NCBI GenBank assembly: GCA_963697355.1
Contig: CAVONV010000035.1
Coordinates: 62,001 to 126,000, forward strand
DNA from: CAVONV01 sp963697355
GTDB taxonomy: Bacteria; Acidobacteriota; Vicinamibacteria; Marinacidobacterales; DATDRI01
Direction: 5' to 3'
DNA: 64,000 nt
Shown: positions 1 to 9,548 of the stretch, one piece after another
Position numbering within the stretch: the stretch's first letter is position 1
Layout: every line of letters starts with the position of its first letter
Program-made: the position numbers and the translations under genes
Notes under the pieces: generated by a model
Databases searched by the model: none
The model's input: only the letters and a program-made list of their open reading frames with translations
Told to the model about the DNA's origin: nothing

Positions 1-913
1 GCGCGCATAGGCTTCATTCATGGCTCGTTCAACCTCGGGCGACAGGGGCACGTCGTCTTCCATGAGCTCTTCGAATGTACGTTCTACGAGACGTCGATCC
101 ATGAATCGCCAAAGGAAGTGCGAGTAAATATCTACATTTCGAAATATGACACCAAAAAGGTCTCTCTGCCCCCGGCTTCGCAACAAATGATGGGCGGTTC
201 GCTCAATCAGTAGATCTTCAACGAAGTGACCCGCTGAGGCGCGGAACTGACGGGTGAAGTTGTCCGTAGGCCGGAACGTCGCTGCGACAATCTCGGGTGC
301 AAAGACGGGAATCCCAGAGGCTTGCAGAGAGATTCTCGGCCTCCGCCCGCGTGATATCCCGAAGGGGTGCAAGCTCCTCCACGAGCGACATCGGATAGGT
401 GACATCTTCCAGAGTGTCGCCTTTCGGTTTGGGATAATGATTGGAGACCATTTCACCCGCGACGACTTCCGTCGGCCAGGTCGCCCACCAGTTTAGAATC
501 TGGACCGACTTACCGGATCCCGAGGCAATGTTCCACATCGCTTCGGTCCGGCGTACGTTACCTGTCGCGAGCACTTTTTCTCGCTTGTCTTCCGAGAGCA
601 ACATCCAGTCGATGATGCCGTGCTTTTCCATCCGCTTTCCGGTAGCAATGGAAGTCCAGATAACGACGGACTTGGTGGGCTTGAAAGTTTGACAAGGCCC
701 GTAGGCTCCCTCTTTGAGCAGACGCGCGAAGTTGGGGAGCCGCCCTTCCTCTATCAAATATTCGAGAAACTCAGGATCAACTCCGTCGAATCCGAGAACC
801 ATGACCTTATAGGCCGGCTTCCCGTTTGGGCTCGTCTCACCTCGCGTTACCACCGAGTTCAAAGCAAGGAGCACCCCAACGATGACGAGCGCGACGATGA
901 TGTAGCTTCTCAT
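1..913 (-). CDS. Alkaline-phosphatase-superfamily phosphodiesterase, partial and frameshifted
   Basis: The protein starts at the ATG at 911-913 with a hydrophobic N-terminal export or anchor segment. The motif LGFDGVDPEFLEYL follows and gives the first metal-binding Asp of the type I phosphodiesterase/nucleotide pyrophosphatase fold. Further on, SVVIWTSIATGK holds the expected Thr/Ser nucleophile region. The reading frame breaks near 320: one frame stops at 218, while a second frame continues convincingly (FAPEIVAATFRPTDNF, then an FRNVDIYSHFLWRF stretch) to the window edge. One inserted base, or two lost, around 318-335 would restore it. The C-terminal half lies outside the window. The substrate cannot be told; acidobacterial homologues are numerous and poorly characterised. 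The fold is sure; whether the frameshift is real is not. Confidence 0.75.
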
Positions 914-1120
914 ATCGACTTTGCTGGTTCTTTCGGGCGCAAACGTTAATACTACACCAAGAAGGGTGGAATTCAATACTGTTGGAAGAGAGCGAAAGGG
1001 AGGCGGGAAACGGCACGGCGGAGCCTTTGTTTCCGTGGAGAACAAGGGAGAATAAAGGAGAAAGGAGTCCGTGTCCGTGCCCGTCCTGCCCGTGCCCGGG
1101 GAAGCTAGTAGACTCCACTG

Positions 1121-1627
1121 CTACTTTAGCAACTGACGTCCAGCCCTCAGGGCATCCTCGACAGTGCCCTCCCAGGTCAATTGAATCTTCCTTCGCTCTC
1201 CTGGCGGGACATCCTGCGATTCAAAAAGAGATAGGTCTACAGACAGGGTCGTCGACTCATATCGTACCTCTACAGGGCCAACAGGTATGGTCACAAAGCG
1301 CGTGTCGCCCGGCAGCACCAACCCGAACGATTGCCCGGTCCTTCAAGTATGTGTGCTGCCTTCCGCGCCAATTCGAGGATCTTCTGAATCCCGGAATGTA
1401 TACCCCCACGAGCCCAGACATATCAGGCGAGCGGACTCGGATTTGTTCTTCAGCCCAATCCAAAGCAACCACTCCGGGGAGTCGAATTCAGGTTCCTGGA
1501 TTGTGGCGACGACGGATGAAACACGCCACACGTCATCTCGTTGGCCCCCCAAATGCGACATCGACACAGCAGCAAGGCCCACCACGATAACGAGCACACC
1601 TACTTTGAGTCGACTATTTCTTTTCAT
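1121..1627 (-). pseudogene. Small secreted protein of unknown function interrupted by an in-frame TGA
   Basis: A single frame runs from the ATG at 1627 to 1121, broken only by a TGA at 1343-1345. The N-terminus (KRNSRLKVGVLVIVVGLAAV) looks like a signal peptide or anchor. The rest is beta-rich, with blocks such as WIGLKNKSESARLICLGSWG before the stop and FGLVLPGDTRFVTIPVGPVE after it, which read as one immunoglobulin-like domain. TGA differs by one base from Cys or Trp codons, so a point mutation or read error is the simple explanation. No family was recognised. It lies just upstream of the phosphodiesterase on the same strand and could have shared a transcript with it. Confidence 0.45.
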
Positions 1628-2000
1628 CGTGCTTGGATGCTATATCCATGAAGAGGATGCCGCCAGCGTCCGTACTTTCGGCGACCTCTCTAATCCTTTC
1701 CTGTTTAGACATGTTCTGGGCATCTATCTTCCTCCGCTTCCTCGAACCGTCTATCCGTTGCGTAATCGTTGTCTGATTTTTCCAAAATAAACTCATTTTG
1801 GGCTTGACAGATTTTCCGATCACTCTGAATTGGTACCGAAGGCGCGATCGAGATTGTGCGTATTACAGCCGTGTGATGTGCCACACGGCTCCGAACGGTT
1901 TGAAAGACTTCGAAGCCATCTAAGGTCGTGAACGTGCCATAGAGGCGAACGCAAAAAGAAAAAAGATCGTCGTTTATATTATGAGTAAGGAGTGAAGCTC
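1628..2000. other. Non-coding gap with a hairpin upstream of the HNH gene
   Basis: No convincing gene was found. A perfect 9-bp inverted repeat, AGCCGTGTG (1867-1875) and CACACGGCT (1882-1890) around a 6-nt loop, sits about 110 bp before the HNH gene. A TATATTAT-like -10 box at about 1974-1981 lies close to that start. The ribosome binding site AAGGAG at 1987-1992 belongs to the next gene. Confidence 0.4.
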
Positions 2001-3212
2001 ATGGTGGAAAAAATCAAGGCGTACTTCGAGTCGCTCGAAGGTCTCTCTACCGAAGCGCTCACCAACTCAGCCGAGAAGTTGGTCCGCGCCGAGAAACGAA
2101 ACGTCGCCCTTCTCATCGCTCATATCGCGGAGATGTCGAGAAGAAAGACCTACCTCGAGTGCGGGTACAAGAATCTCTTCGACTACTGCGTGAAGCGTCT
2201 TCGTCTGAGCGAAGGCTCCGTGGCGCTTCGGATCCAGGTCGCGAACGTATCGAGACGTTTCCCTCAGCTCCTTCAATCGCTGGCCCAAAACCGCATCAGC
2301 CTCACGGTCGCTGGTCACCTCGCGCCGCACCTTCGTGAAGACAATGTCGAGAAGCTCCTTTCGGACTGTGCCGGGATGACGAAGCGAGCCGTCGATGAGT
2401 ATCTCGTTGCTCTCAGGCCGAAGCCCGTCTTCCATCCGTCAATCCGCAAGAGACCTTCTCCTGTGGAGAATAGAGAACAGGCTCGGCCTGAAGGACAACA
2501 GGAGACGATGCGAGAGAGGGAGCAGTCCAAGCCACCATGCCCGTCTCCTTCCGTCGAGGAGGAACAGAGGCCTCGACTAGCGAGCCCCTCTTCGAACCTG
2601 CTCGAGCCGGCGCGACCCGACACGTTCAATTTCCGCTTCTCTGCCGACAAGAACTTCAAGGCGAAGTTCGAGCGACTGGCCGAAGTGCTCGGTGTCGAGA
2701 ATCCCTTGAAGCACATGGCCGAGATTCTCGAGCGGGCCGTCGACATCTCACTCGAGAAGAAGGACCCGAAGAGGAAACGTGAACGGCGGCTCGAGAGGCA
2801 GCGCGCGAAAGCTGCGCCTCGCGGTGAATCTCGTCCGGACGAGATTTCGACTCGACCAGAAAGAAAGGACAGGGCGGAGTCCCGCTATATTCCCTCCGAG
2901 GTACGCGAGCGCGTCTTCGAACGGGCCGGCTACCAGTGCCAGTACCGATCGGCAGACGGGACGCGGTGTAGCGCCAGAACGAGACTCGAGATCGAACATG
3001 TGCGCCCCTTCGCGATCTATCGCAGTCACGAGGAGCGATATCTTCGGGCGCTGTGCAAAAGACATAATCGCTTCCAGGCGGAGCGCGTCTACGGTGCCGA
3101 GTTCATCCAGAACAAGATCGACGAAAAAAGGCGTCAGAGGGTTTCCCGGGGCCGTGCCCTGCAATCCAGTGCGTCAACTTTGTTTTCTGACAAGAACGGT
3201 CTGTCCCACTAG
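2001..3212 (+). CDS. HNH endonuclease-domain protein with 13E12/DUF222-like N-terminal region
   Basis: About 403 residues. The ATG at 2001 is preferred over the in-frame GTG at 1992 because AAGGAG at 1987-1992 lies 8 nt before it. The N-terminal ~140 residues are helical and resemble the region preceding HNH in 13E12-type proteins (EMSRRKTYLECGYKNLFDYC). A charged, low-complexity Pro/Arg/Glu linker follows. The C-terminus is a Cys-containing HNH nuclease: GYQCQYRSADGTRC, then RLEIEHVRPFA with the catalytic His, then ALCKRHNRFQAERVYG. It probably nicks or cuts DNA. Such genes are often solitary, multicopy and of unknown role; selfish or repair functions have been proposed. It stands next to a decayed transposase, which fits a mobile spot. 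Confidence 0.8.
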   Translation: MVEKIKAYFESLEGLSTEALTNSAEKLVRAEKRNVALLIAHIAEMSRRKTYLECGYKNLFDYCVKRLRLSEGSVALRIQVANVSRRFPQLLQSLAQNRISLTVAGHLAPHLREDNVEKLLSDCAGMTKRAVDEYLVALRPKPVFHPSIRKRPSPVENREQARPEGQQETMREREQSKPPCPSPSVEEEQRPRLASPSSNLLEPARPDTFNFRFSADKNFKAKFERLAEVLGVENPLKHMAEILERAVDISLEKKDPKRKRERRLERQRAKAAPRGESRPDEISTRPERKDRAESRYIPSEVRERVFERAGYQCQYRSADGTRCSARTRLEIEHVRPFAIYRSHEERYLRALCKRHNRFQAERVYGAEFIQNKIDEKRRQRVSRGRALQSSASTLFSDKNGLSH

Positions 3213-3289
3213 CTCTTCACGCAGCTTGTTCCCGAAACCGACAGCTCATGGCCCCACGTGAGCACGTTGTTCCTTAGATCGACATCTCA

Positions 3290-3615
3290 TGCCGGCAAGG
3301 GCAGCTTCTGAAACGTCTTCACAGCCCCGGTTCGCCAACGGCCAAACAACTCCGATCGTAGCTCCAGGATCGGTTCTCCGTTGAGAGGCCCACCACCAGC
3401 TCTTGATTTCCGCGTCGATAGGTGGTCTCACTGGATACTGCCGGTTCTTGGAGTCATCGAGTTTCTTCCCGACCAGTCCGTTGCCAGCCAAAGATCGTGT
3501 AAGGCCTAACGATACTGGCCATCTCCTCGAGCGCCTTCCTGCCGAACCACTTGGCAACCTCGGCCAACGACTAGCCCTCGCCATCGGTCAGGCGCAAACG
3601 CCGCTTGATCTGAAG
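3290..3615 (-). pseudogene. Decayed integrase/transposase (IS481-like, rve family) N-terminal remnant
   Basis: Reading leftward from about 3610, fragments in different frames reproduce the helix-turn-helix start of IS481-like integrases: RLRLTDGEG, then SLAEVAKWFGRKALEEMASI, then GKKLDDSKNRQYPVRPPIDA, then ELVVGLSTENRSWSYDR. These correspond to the family's 'LTDAxRxxLAxxGKxLGRKAL', 'GRPRxDAEI' and 'RENPSWGYDRI' blocks. At least one stop (TAG after LTDGEG) and two frame changes separate them, and the catalytic rve core with its DDE residues is missing. The copy is dead. No terminal inverted repeats were identified. Confidence 0.65.
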
Positions 3616-3668
3616 TCAGTTGCCTCATGACTTCTCGCGAACATAAACTCCACCCCTGTGTGCGGCTG

Positions 3669-5216
3669 CTATTTCAGCAATCGACCGTTGGTACCGACTT
3701 CTTGAATGCGGTACTGGATGGCTTCCTGGATGTGGCTTTCCCGAATCTCGTTGCAGGCGGCCAGATCCGCAATGGTGCGCGCGACTTTGACAATCCGATG
3801 GTAAGCCCGAGCCGATAGACCGAGGCGGGTGATCGCCTGTCGAATGACGCTCCGGCCGGACTCGTCCAGTGGGCAGTATCGACTGATCTGACGCGGCGTC
3901 ATATGGGCATTGACTCGAGCGCGGGAACGGCGAAAACGCTTCCGCTGTAGGCTCCGGGCTTTCAACACTCTCTTCTTCACGGCCGCGGAGGATTCCGACA
4001 CGGTGTTTTCCAATATCTCTTCGGCGTCCAAGGGACGGACAAAGACGTGAAGGTCGATGCGATCGAGCAAGGGCCCGGAGATCCTGGCGCGGTATCGATG
4101 AACCATGTGAGGGGTGCAGGTGCAAGGCCTTTTCTCTGCGCCAAGATAGCCACACGGACATGGATTCATCGCCGAGATCAAGATGAACTCGGCGGGATAG
4201 GTGACTGAGCTCCCAACCCGACTGATCAAAATGCTCTTCTCCTCGAGTGGTTGTCGAAGGGCCTCGAGCGCGTTGCGCTGGAACTCCGGGAGCTCATCGA
4301 GAAAAAGGACCCCTCGGTGCGCCAAGCTCACTTCACCCGGCATGGGTCCTTTGCCCCCACCCGCCATCGCGGCCCAAGTCACGGTGTGATGAGGAGCCCT
4401 GAACGGCGGCGTCGTGTTCAAGGCCCGACGATGGTCGAGTCTCCCCGCGACCGAGTGAACCTTGGTCACCTCTAATGCCCCTTCGAAATCGAGCTCCGGC
4501 AGTATCGACGGCATTCGACGGGCGAGAAGTGTCTTGCCCGTTCCCGGCGGTCCAGAAAGGAGCAAGTTGTGCCCTCCGGCCGCCGCAATTTCCAGAGCTC
4601 GCTTGGCGACGAATTGACCTTTCACCTCTGCCATATCAGGCTGCTCGGTGTGACTTCGCCACTGATCGAGAGGAGTGAGAGGCTCCGGGAGCTCATCGAT
4701 CTGGAGAAGATCTATCGTATCTCTAAGGGAATCAACAGGATAAACGGCTACACCTCGAACCAATGAAGCCTCACCCGCATTTTCTCTAGGAAGGATGACG
4801 TATTTGAGTCCGTCGTTTTTCGCTGCGGATACGATAGGAAGCACCCCACGGACCGCACGAAGACTCCCGTCGAGAGCCAGCTCGCCGAGCAACAGCGTTC
4901 CCTCGACCCAGCGGCTAAAAAGATAGTCCCCCTCATGTTGGGCTGCAATGAGGCCTACGGCCACGGCCAAGTCAAAGGCTGAGCCTTGTTTCTTGACGTC
5001 GGCGGGCGCCAAATTGATGGTCACTCGTCCATCGGGAATCGAGAAGCCGCTGTTTCGAACCGCGGATCGAACCCGTTCTTTGGCCTCTCGAACCGATGTA
5101 TCCGGAAGCCCCACCGTACAGAAGACCGAAAGCCCGCCACCACCCAAGTCCACTTCAACGCTCACGACGAGTCCGTCGATCCCGTGAACCGTCCCCGTGT
5201 AGGTACGTGACAACAT
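3669..5216 (-). CDS. comM: YifB-family Mg-chelatase-like AAA+ ATPase (ComM)
   Basis: A full-length 515-residue member. Residues 1-190 form the Lon-like N-terminal domain (VGLPDTSVREAKERVRSAV, then NLAPADVKKQGSAFDLAVAV). The Walker A motif SGPPGTGKT is at about 221-229, followed by the Mg-chelatase AAA+ core with the LFLDELPEF Walker B region. A Cys cluster (NPCPCGYLG, RPCTCTP) and a C-terminal helical domain complete it. In transformable bacteria ComM is a hexameric helicase that extends branch migration when incoming single-stranded DNA is integrated; the gene is also widespread in bacteria without known competence. No other competence gene is in the window. Confidence 0.95.
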   Translation of the reverse strand: MLSRTYTGTVHGIDGLVVSVEVDLGGGGLSVFCTVGLPDTSVREAKERVRSAVRNSGFSIPDGRVTINLAPADVKKQGSAFDLAVAVGLIAAQHEGDYLFSRWVEGTLLLGELALDGSLRAVRGVLPIVSAAKNDGLKYVILPRENAGEASLVRGVAVYPVDSLRDTIDLLQIDELPEPLTPLDQWRSHTEQPDMAEVKGQFVAKRALEIAAAGGHNLLLSGPPGTGKTLLARRMPSILPELDFEGALEVTKVHSVAGRLDHRRALNTTPPFRAPHHTVTWAAMAGGGKGPMPGEVSLAHRGVLFLDELPEFQRNALEALRQPLEEKSILISRVGSSVTYPAEFILISAMNPCPCGYLGAEKRPCTCTPHMVHRYRARISGPLLDRIDLHVFVRPLDAEEILENTVSESSAAVKKRVLKARSLQRKRFRRSRARVNAHMTPRQISRYCPLDESGRSVIRQAITRLGLSARAYHRIVKVARTIADLAACNEIRESHIQEAIQYRIQEVGTNGRLLK

Positions 5217-5336
5217 GCAATAGAAGAGACGACAAAAAGGTGGGAATGGCGCCCTTTTGGGGGCGAGAAATCAAGATATCAGGTATTTCGTAAGCTTTCT
5301 TCTCGAGTTCTTGATTTCTGGAGTTCTTGAATTCCC

Positions 5337-5711
5337 TTATTCTTCCAAGTCAATGGTGACCTGTACTTTGTAGTCCTCTGGGCAACCGAAGACCGATCGA
5401 AAGATGCAATTGACGAGGCGGGCTCCCATTCGGGTATCGACGCCAATTTGCAGAAGGAAGGACATTTCTGTCTCGTTCATTGCTTCGAGACCCTCGACCT
5501 TACAGACCCTCGACAGCTCCTCCTCACTCAAGCCCATACGCGGCAAATCGAACGTTAATCCGTCGCCTTTGCTGTAGGTGAACTGGAGAAACTTGCCTTC
5601 ATCGGACTCGAAGATGATGAAACCCTCGTCCACACCCGCATTGACGAGCTCATCCATGGCAGCTTTGATGTACTTCACATGATCGGTATTGAAATCTCTT
5701 ACTGCATTCAT
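5337..5711 (-). CDS. Conserved-looking hypothetical protein, 124 aa
   Basis: I do not recognise this family. It is a small acidic soluble protein without signal peptide or membrane segment, with alternating helices and strands (FIIFESDEGKFLQFTYSKGD, then LSEEELSRVCKVEGLEA). The acidic end VQVTIDLEE closely resembles the end of the MglA-like protein at 11.1 kb (KITVDLEEED), perhaps by chance. The start ATG has a weak GGTGAAG site. It stands alone between comM and mltD. Codon use looks like that of its neighbours, so it is probably expressed. Confidence 0.6.
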   Translation of the reverse strand: MNAVRDFNTDHVKYIKAAMDELVNAGVDEGFIIFESDEGKFLQFTYSKGDGLTFDLPRMGLSEEELSRVCKVEGLEAMNETEMSFLLQIGVDTRMGARLVNCIFRSVFGCPEDYKVQVTIDLEE

Positions 5712-5886
5712 GCTTCACCGAGTTCGGAAAATGTGGGGGTTCAGGGATAAGGGGCGCTTAGTTCTCTACCAATCGATACTGGTCGACAAAGGAACTCTAC
5801 GAGACTGATGGAACCCTACCATTGAGGCTTTGACCCTGTCAAGGCTGGCACGACGTCAAACCCCGCATCTCGAGCCGACCCGAAAA

Positions 5887-7731
5887 TCAGGGACTCGGAG
5901 GGTATATTTCCAGAGATTCTCCCGCAACGATTCGGTTGTGAGGCAACTGGTTCCACCGACGGATATCCGACACGCTCACGTCGAATCGACGGGCGATCCT
6001 CGAAAGCGTGTCTCCCCGCTGGATGCGATACACGACACGGCCGGTGCCGCTGCTTCCATTCTTGCCTCCCCCGTCTCCACTATCCACTCCGTAGACGACG
6101 AGCTCATCGCCGGGACGGATCAAGCTTCGCCTTCCGAGACCGTTCCAGTCACGCAGGCTACTCAGAGCAACGCCATGCGTATCGGCAATCTCGCTCAGAG
6201 TATCTCCGGCGCGGACGACATAGACATCGCCTCCACTAGTGGGAGCGTTCTTCTTCCTGCTCGAGGCTTGCGACGGCTGAGGTGAAGTGCCGGCAGGGAC
6301 GGGAACCGTAAGAACCTGCCCCGGCTTGATGAGCGAACGTCTCCCGATGCGGTTCGAGTCCTGGAGAGCACTTACCGTGGTGCCATATTTTCGAGCAATT
6401 TGGGAAAGAGTATCTCCACGACGAACGGTATAGGCCAAGAAACGGACTCTCTCCTCCGGCGGAACGGCCTCCATGGCCCGACAAAAACGATCCGCCGATC
6501 CCTCCGGAATCTTGAGAACATACTCCCCTCGATTGAGCGGGGTAACCCATCTTCTGAGCTCTGGGTTGAGCTTCTTCATCTCGTCCAGAGTCGTGTCCGC
6601 ACATTTCGCGGCGGTGCCGAGATCCACGGGTGCATCGACCAAAACGCTGTCGTACTTCACGGGCGGATCGGCTTCGAGCTCGAACCCGTATCGCGAGGGG
6701 TCCTTTGCAATGATGATGGTCGCCAGAATCAAAGGAACGTAGCTTTTAGTCTCGCGCCTCAAATAGCGGGTGCGTGAGATTTCCCAAAAATCCCGGGTAC
6801 CGGTTCCTGCAATAGCCCGTTTGACCCGGTTCGGCCCTGCGTTGTAGGCGGCCATGACTAGATACCAGTCACCGAAATCCTCATAGAGGTCCTTCAGGTG
6901 TTCCGCAGCGGCTCGGGTGGATTTCTCTGGGTCGAAGCGGTCGTCGGTCCAGTAGTCTTGGCGCAACCCATAGAGGCGGCCGGTGCCACCCATGAACTGC
7001 CACATGCCCCGAGCTCCGGCCCTCGAAACCGCTCGAGTCTTGAAAGCGCTCTCGACCATCCCCAAGTAGACGAGATCCTCGGGAAGCCCTTCCACACGAA
7101 ACACCTCGCGGGCGAATTCGATGTATTGTCCTGAACGACGGAGCGCGGATTGAAACCAATCGCGTCGTCTCGTCTGAAACATCTCGACGATGGCCGCCAC
7201 TTTTGGGTTGTGGTCGATGGGAATGTCATAGGTCACAGAGTCTGGAGTAGATATCTCACTTGAATCCTCTGCCTCTGAGACGTTGATTACGGACTCTAAC
7301 TCTTCTTCCCACAATGCCTGACCGGCCGCCTCTTCAGGTTCCGTATCCTCACCTTGCATCTCGAGAGCGTGGATACGCTCAACGAGCTGAGCATAAACAG
7401 GCTTGATTTCAGGATGGCGGTCCGCGCCCCCATCAACGCTGAGGAGAACGTCCACGGCACGGTTGAAGGCGAGTCGGGCTTCTTCGCTATTGTTTTGGGC
7501 AAGGAGCTTCTCCCCTAGAGCGAGCTCCCTTTGGGCCTCTCGGATGAGATCGAGGACCTCTTCGCTCTCACCAGTCTCTGCCCGGGCCTCCGATGGCGGC
7601 TGGGGTTGGCCGACGGTCTCGGATACCGTCTTATGGGATGAACAGCACCAACCACCCAGAACAAGGAACAGTCCCACGACCCCGTGGGTGGCTAACTTGC
7701 TTCTCTTTCCACTACCTTCGCCAATGGGCAA
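5887..7731 (-). CDS. mltD: Membrane-bound lytic murein transglycosylase D with three LysM repeats
   Basis: 614 residues. An N-terminal export segment (VVGLFLVLGGWCCSS) has Cys residues near its end but no standard lipobox. A helical low-complexity region follows. The SLT domain contains GLPEDLVYLGMVESAFKTRA with the catalytic Glu in ESAF, then GARGMWQFMGGTGRLYGL and VMAAYNAGPNRVKRA. Three LysM modules end the protein, beginning YTVRRGDTLSQIARKYG, YVVRAGDTLSEIADTHG and YRIQRGDTLSRIARRFD. The enzyme would cleave the MurNAc-GlcNAc bond of peptidoglycan with 1,6-anhydro product formation, anchored to the wall by LysM. Domain order matches MltD. Confidence 0.92.
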   Translation of the reverse strand: MPIGEGSGKRSKLATHGVVGLFLVLGGWCCSSHKTVSETVGQPQPPSEARAETGESEEVLDLIREAQRELALGEKLLAQNNSEEARLAFNRAVDVLLSVDGGADRHPEIKPVYAQLVERIHALEMQGEDTEPEEAAGQALWEEELESVINVSEAEDSSEISTPDSVTYDIPIDHNPKVAAIVEMFQTRRRDWFQSALRRSGQYIEFAREVFRVEGLPEDLVYLGMVESAFKTRAVSRAGARGMWQFMGGTGRLYGLRQDYWTDDRFDPEKSTRAAAEHLKDLYEDFGDWYLVMAAYNAGPNRVKRAIAGTGTRDFWEISRTRYLRRETKSYVPLILATIIIAKDPSRYGFELEADPPVKYDSVLVDAPVDLGTAAKCADTTLDEMKKLNPELRRWVTPLNRGEYVLKIPEGSADRFCRAMEAVPPEERVRFLAYTVRRGDTLSQIARKYGTTVSALQDSNRIGRRSLIKPGQVLTVPVPAGTSPQPSQASSRKKNAPTSGGDVYVVRAGDTLSEIADTHGVALSSLRDWNGLGRRSLIRPGDELVVYGVDSGDGGGKNGSSGTGRVVYRIQRGDTLSRIARRFDVSVSDIRRWNQLPHNRIVAGESLEIYPPSP

Positions 7732-7793
7732 CGTGAGATCCCCCTTGATCCGAAACGCCTGTCATGAACCACCATCCGCATGTTCCAACTGAT

Positions 7794-9548
7794 TCACACT
7801 CGAATAAAGATGCTGTTTTGATTCCCAAGATCTCGCGCCGACGGAGTAATGACGGTTTTGGAGCCCACCGGCAGTTTTCGGCCTTGGTCGAGCGCAGCTC
7901 TCACGTCGTCTTCCGAAATGAAATCGAGGGGCGCGGGAGCTTCCGGAGGACTCGAGGTCCCCGAACTGGGTTGGTCGGACGGTTCGTCCTCCCCTTCGAG
8001 ATGGGAGGTCGAGACACTGTTTTGCCGACCGGCAGCAGACTTGGAGGACTCGGGAAATCCCCTACGGTCCAAGAATAGGGAGACCTCATCCGCAACCGAA
8101 TCTGCGACACGCGATGGTGCTGCGGGTACACTCACTTGGCCGTCGAAGCCGTAATCGACAAGGGCCTTGCTCACATCGACAGGACGCAACTCGAAGGCCA
8201 ATCGTTTGACGTTGATGAGATGCATGGGAGTGATGTTGTCGGAGGTGATGTTTCCACCATAGGCTCCGCACCCGAGTGTCATAGCCGGATCGAGGCCGGA
8301 GCTAAATCCCACCGCCCCGTGAGTTGCGGACGAATTGACAATGACTCTGAACGCAGGCTTTTGAAGCGCAAACTCCATGATGATGTCTTGATTCTGTGAG
8401 TGAATGGACAACGTGTGACCCATACCACCGTAAGAGAGCACCTGCTTCGAGCGCTCGCAGCCTTCCCGCCAATCCTTCACAACATAAAAAGCCAATATGG
8501 GGGAAAGCTTCTCAATAGACAGCGGGTAGTCTCTTCCAACACCTTCCAACTCCGCCACCAAAACTCTCGTTCCCGGAGGTACGTTCACGCCCGCCTTCTC
8601 CGCTATGAAACCAGCGCCTTTTCCAACAACCTCCGGATTGGCCAAACGACTCGACGTGACGGCGATTCTCGCGACCGCAGCCGCTTCCTCTCGAGTCAGA
8701 AAGTAACCACCCTCTTTGACGACTTCTTCTCGCACCCGAGCCAAAATCGACTCGTCACAAATGAGCGCTTGTTCCGAACAACAGAGCGTCCCGTTGTCAA
8801 AGCTCTTGCCGGTCAGTACATCCCGTACCGCCTTGGCAACGTCCGCCGATGACTCTACGTAGGCCGGCACGTTGCCCGGACCCACTCCAAACGCAGGTTT
8901 CCCAGAAGAATAGGCCGCCCGTACCAACCCCATCCCGCCTGTCGCCAGAATGACGGAAGTGAGACGGTGACTCATCAGCTCCTGAGTACCTTCTATCGAG
9001 ACGTTCTCCACGCACTCAATGGCGCCCGGGGGAGCTCCCGCCGAAACGGCAGCCTCCTTCATGAGATCGGCTGTCGCCTTGATGCACCTTCGTGCCGCGG
9101 GATGGGGCGACAAGACGATCGTGTTGCGAGACTTCAGGCTAATGAGAATCTTGTAGATCGCCGTGGACGTCGGATTCGTGGAAGGAATGATGGCCGCAAC
9201 CACTCCCACCGGCTCTGCGATCTCATAGAGCCTCTTTTCAGGGACTTCGCGAATGACTCCGACCGTCTTCAAGCCCTTGATGGATTCATGGACGTCAATG
9301 GAGGCGAATTTGTTCTTGATGAACTTGTGCTCCAACACACCAAAGCCGGTCTCCTCGACTGCCATCTCCGCCAATTTTCTGGACGCCTTCGAGGCAGCAG
9401 CGGCAGCAGCCGCAACGATCCGATCGACGACCTCTTGGGAAGAGTGGGAGTAAGTGAGCCAGGCTTCTCTCGCCCAGGTCACCCGCTCGCGAGTTTCCTG
9501 TAACGAAAGGAGATCGGGATCTTTGACGGTGGCGTAGTTCTTCGTCAT
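7794..9548 (-). CDS. CoA-acylating aldehyde dehydrogenase with EutQ/EutT-like C-terminal tail
   Basis: 584 residues, about 100 longer than stand-alone EutE or SucD. The body matches the acylating aldehyde dehydrogenase family (AdhE N-domain, EutE, PduP): VVAAIIPSTNPTSTAIYK, FGVGPGNVPAYVE, and the catalytic region GKSFDNGTLCCSEQALICD with the Cys at about 256 followed by an extra Cys-like neighbour at 257. It converts an aldehyde plus CoA and NAD+ to acyl-CoA, or the reverse. A Ser/Pro linker (about 510-540) joins it to a 40-residue tail, ISEDDVRAALDQGRKL then TVITPSARDLG. This resembles the N-termini of EutQ and EutT and tails of microcompartment enzymes. No shell-protein gene is nearby. The substrate is unknown. 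Confidence 0.85.
   Translation of the reverse strand: MTKNYATVKDPDLLSLQETRERVTWAREAWLTYSHSSQEVVDRIVAAAAAAASKASRKLAEMAVEETGFGVLEHKFIKNKFASIDVHESIKGLKTVGVIREVPEKRLYEIAEPVGVVAAIIPSTNPTSTAIYKILISLKSRNTIVLSPHPAARRCIKATADLMKEAAVSAGAPPGAIECVENVSIEGTQELMSHRLTSVILATGGMGLVRAAYSSGKPAFGVGPGNVPAYVESSADVAKAVRDVLTGKSFDNGTLCCSEQALICDESILARVREEVVKEGGYFLTREEAAAVARIAVTSSRLANPEVVGKGAGFIAEKAGVNVPPGTRVLVAELEGVGRDYPLSIEKLSPILAFYVVKDWREGCERSKQVLSYGGMGHTLSIHSQNQDIIMEFALQKPAFRVIVNSSATHGAVGFSSGLDPAMTLGCGAYGGNITSDNITPMHLINVKRLAFELRPVDVSKALVDYGFDGQVSVPAAPSRVADSVADEVSLFLDRRGFPESSKSAAGRQNSVSTSHLEGEDEPSDQPSSGTSSPPEAPAPLDFISEDDVRAALDQGRKLPVGSKTVITPSARDLGNQNSIFIRV

Noticed and set aside
1343..1345. Selenocysteine at the TGA
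   Set aside because: No SECIS-like stem-loop is apparent next to the codon and no selenocysteine genes are in the window.
7794..9548. Bifunctional AdhE
   Set aside because: The iron alcohol dehydrogenase half is absent; only the acylating aldehyde dehydrogenase part with a short tail is present.
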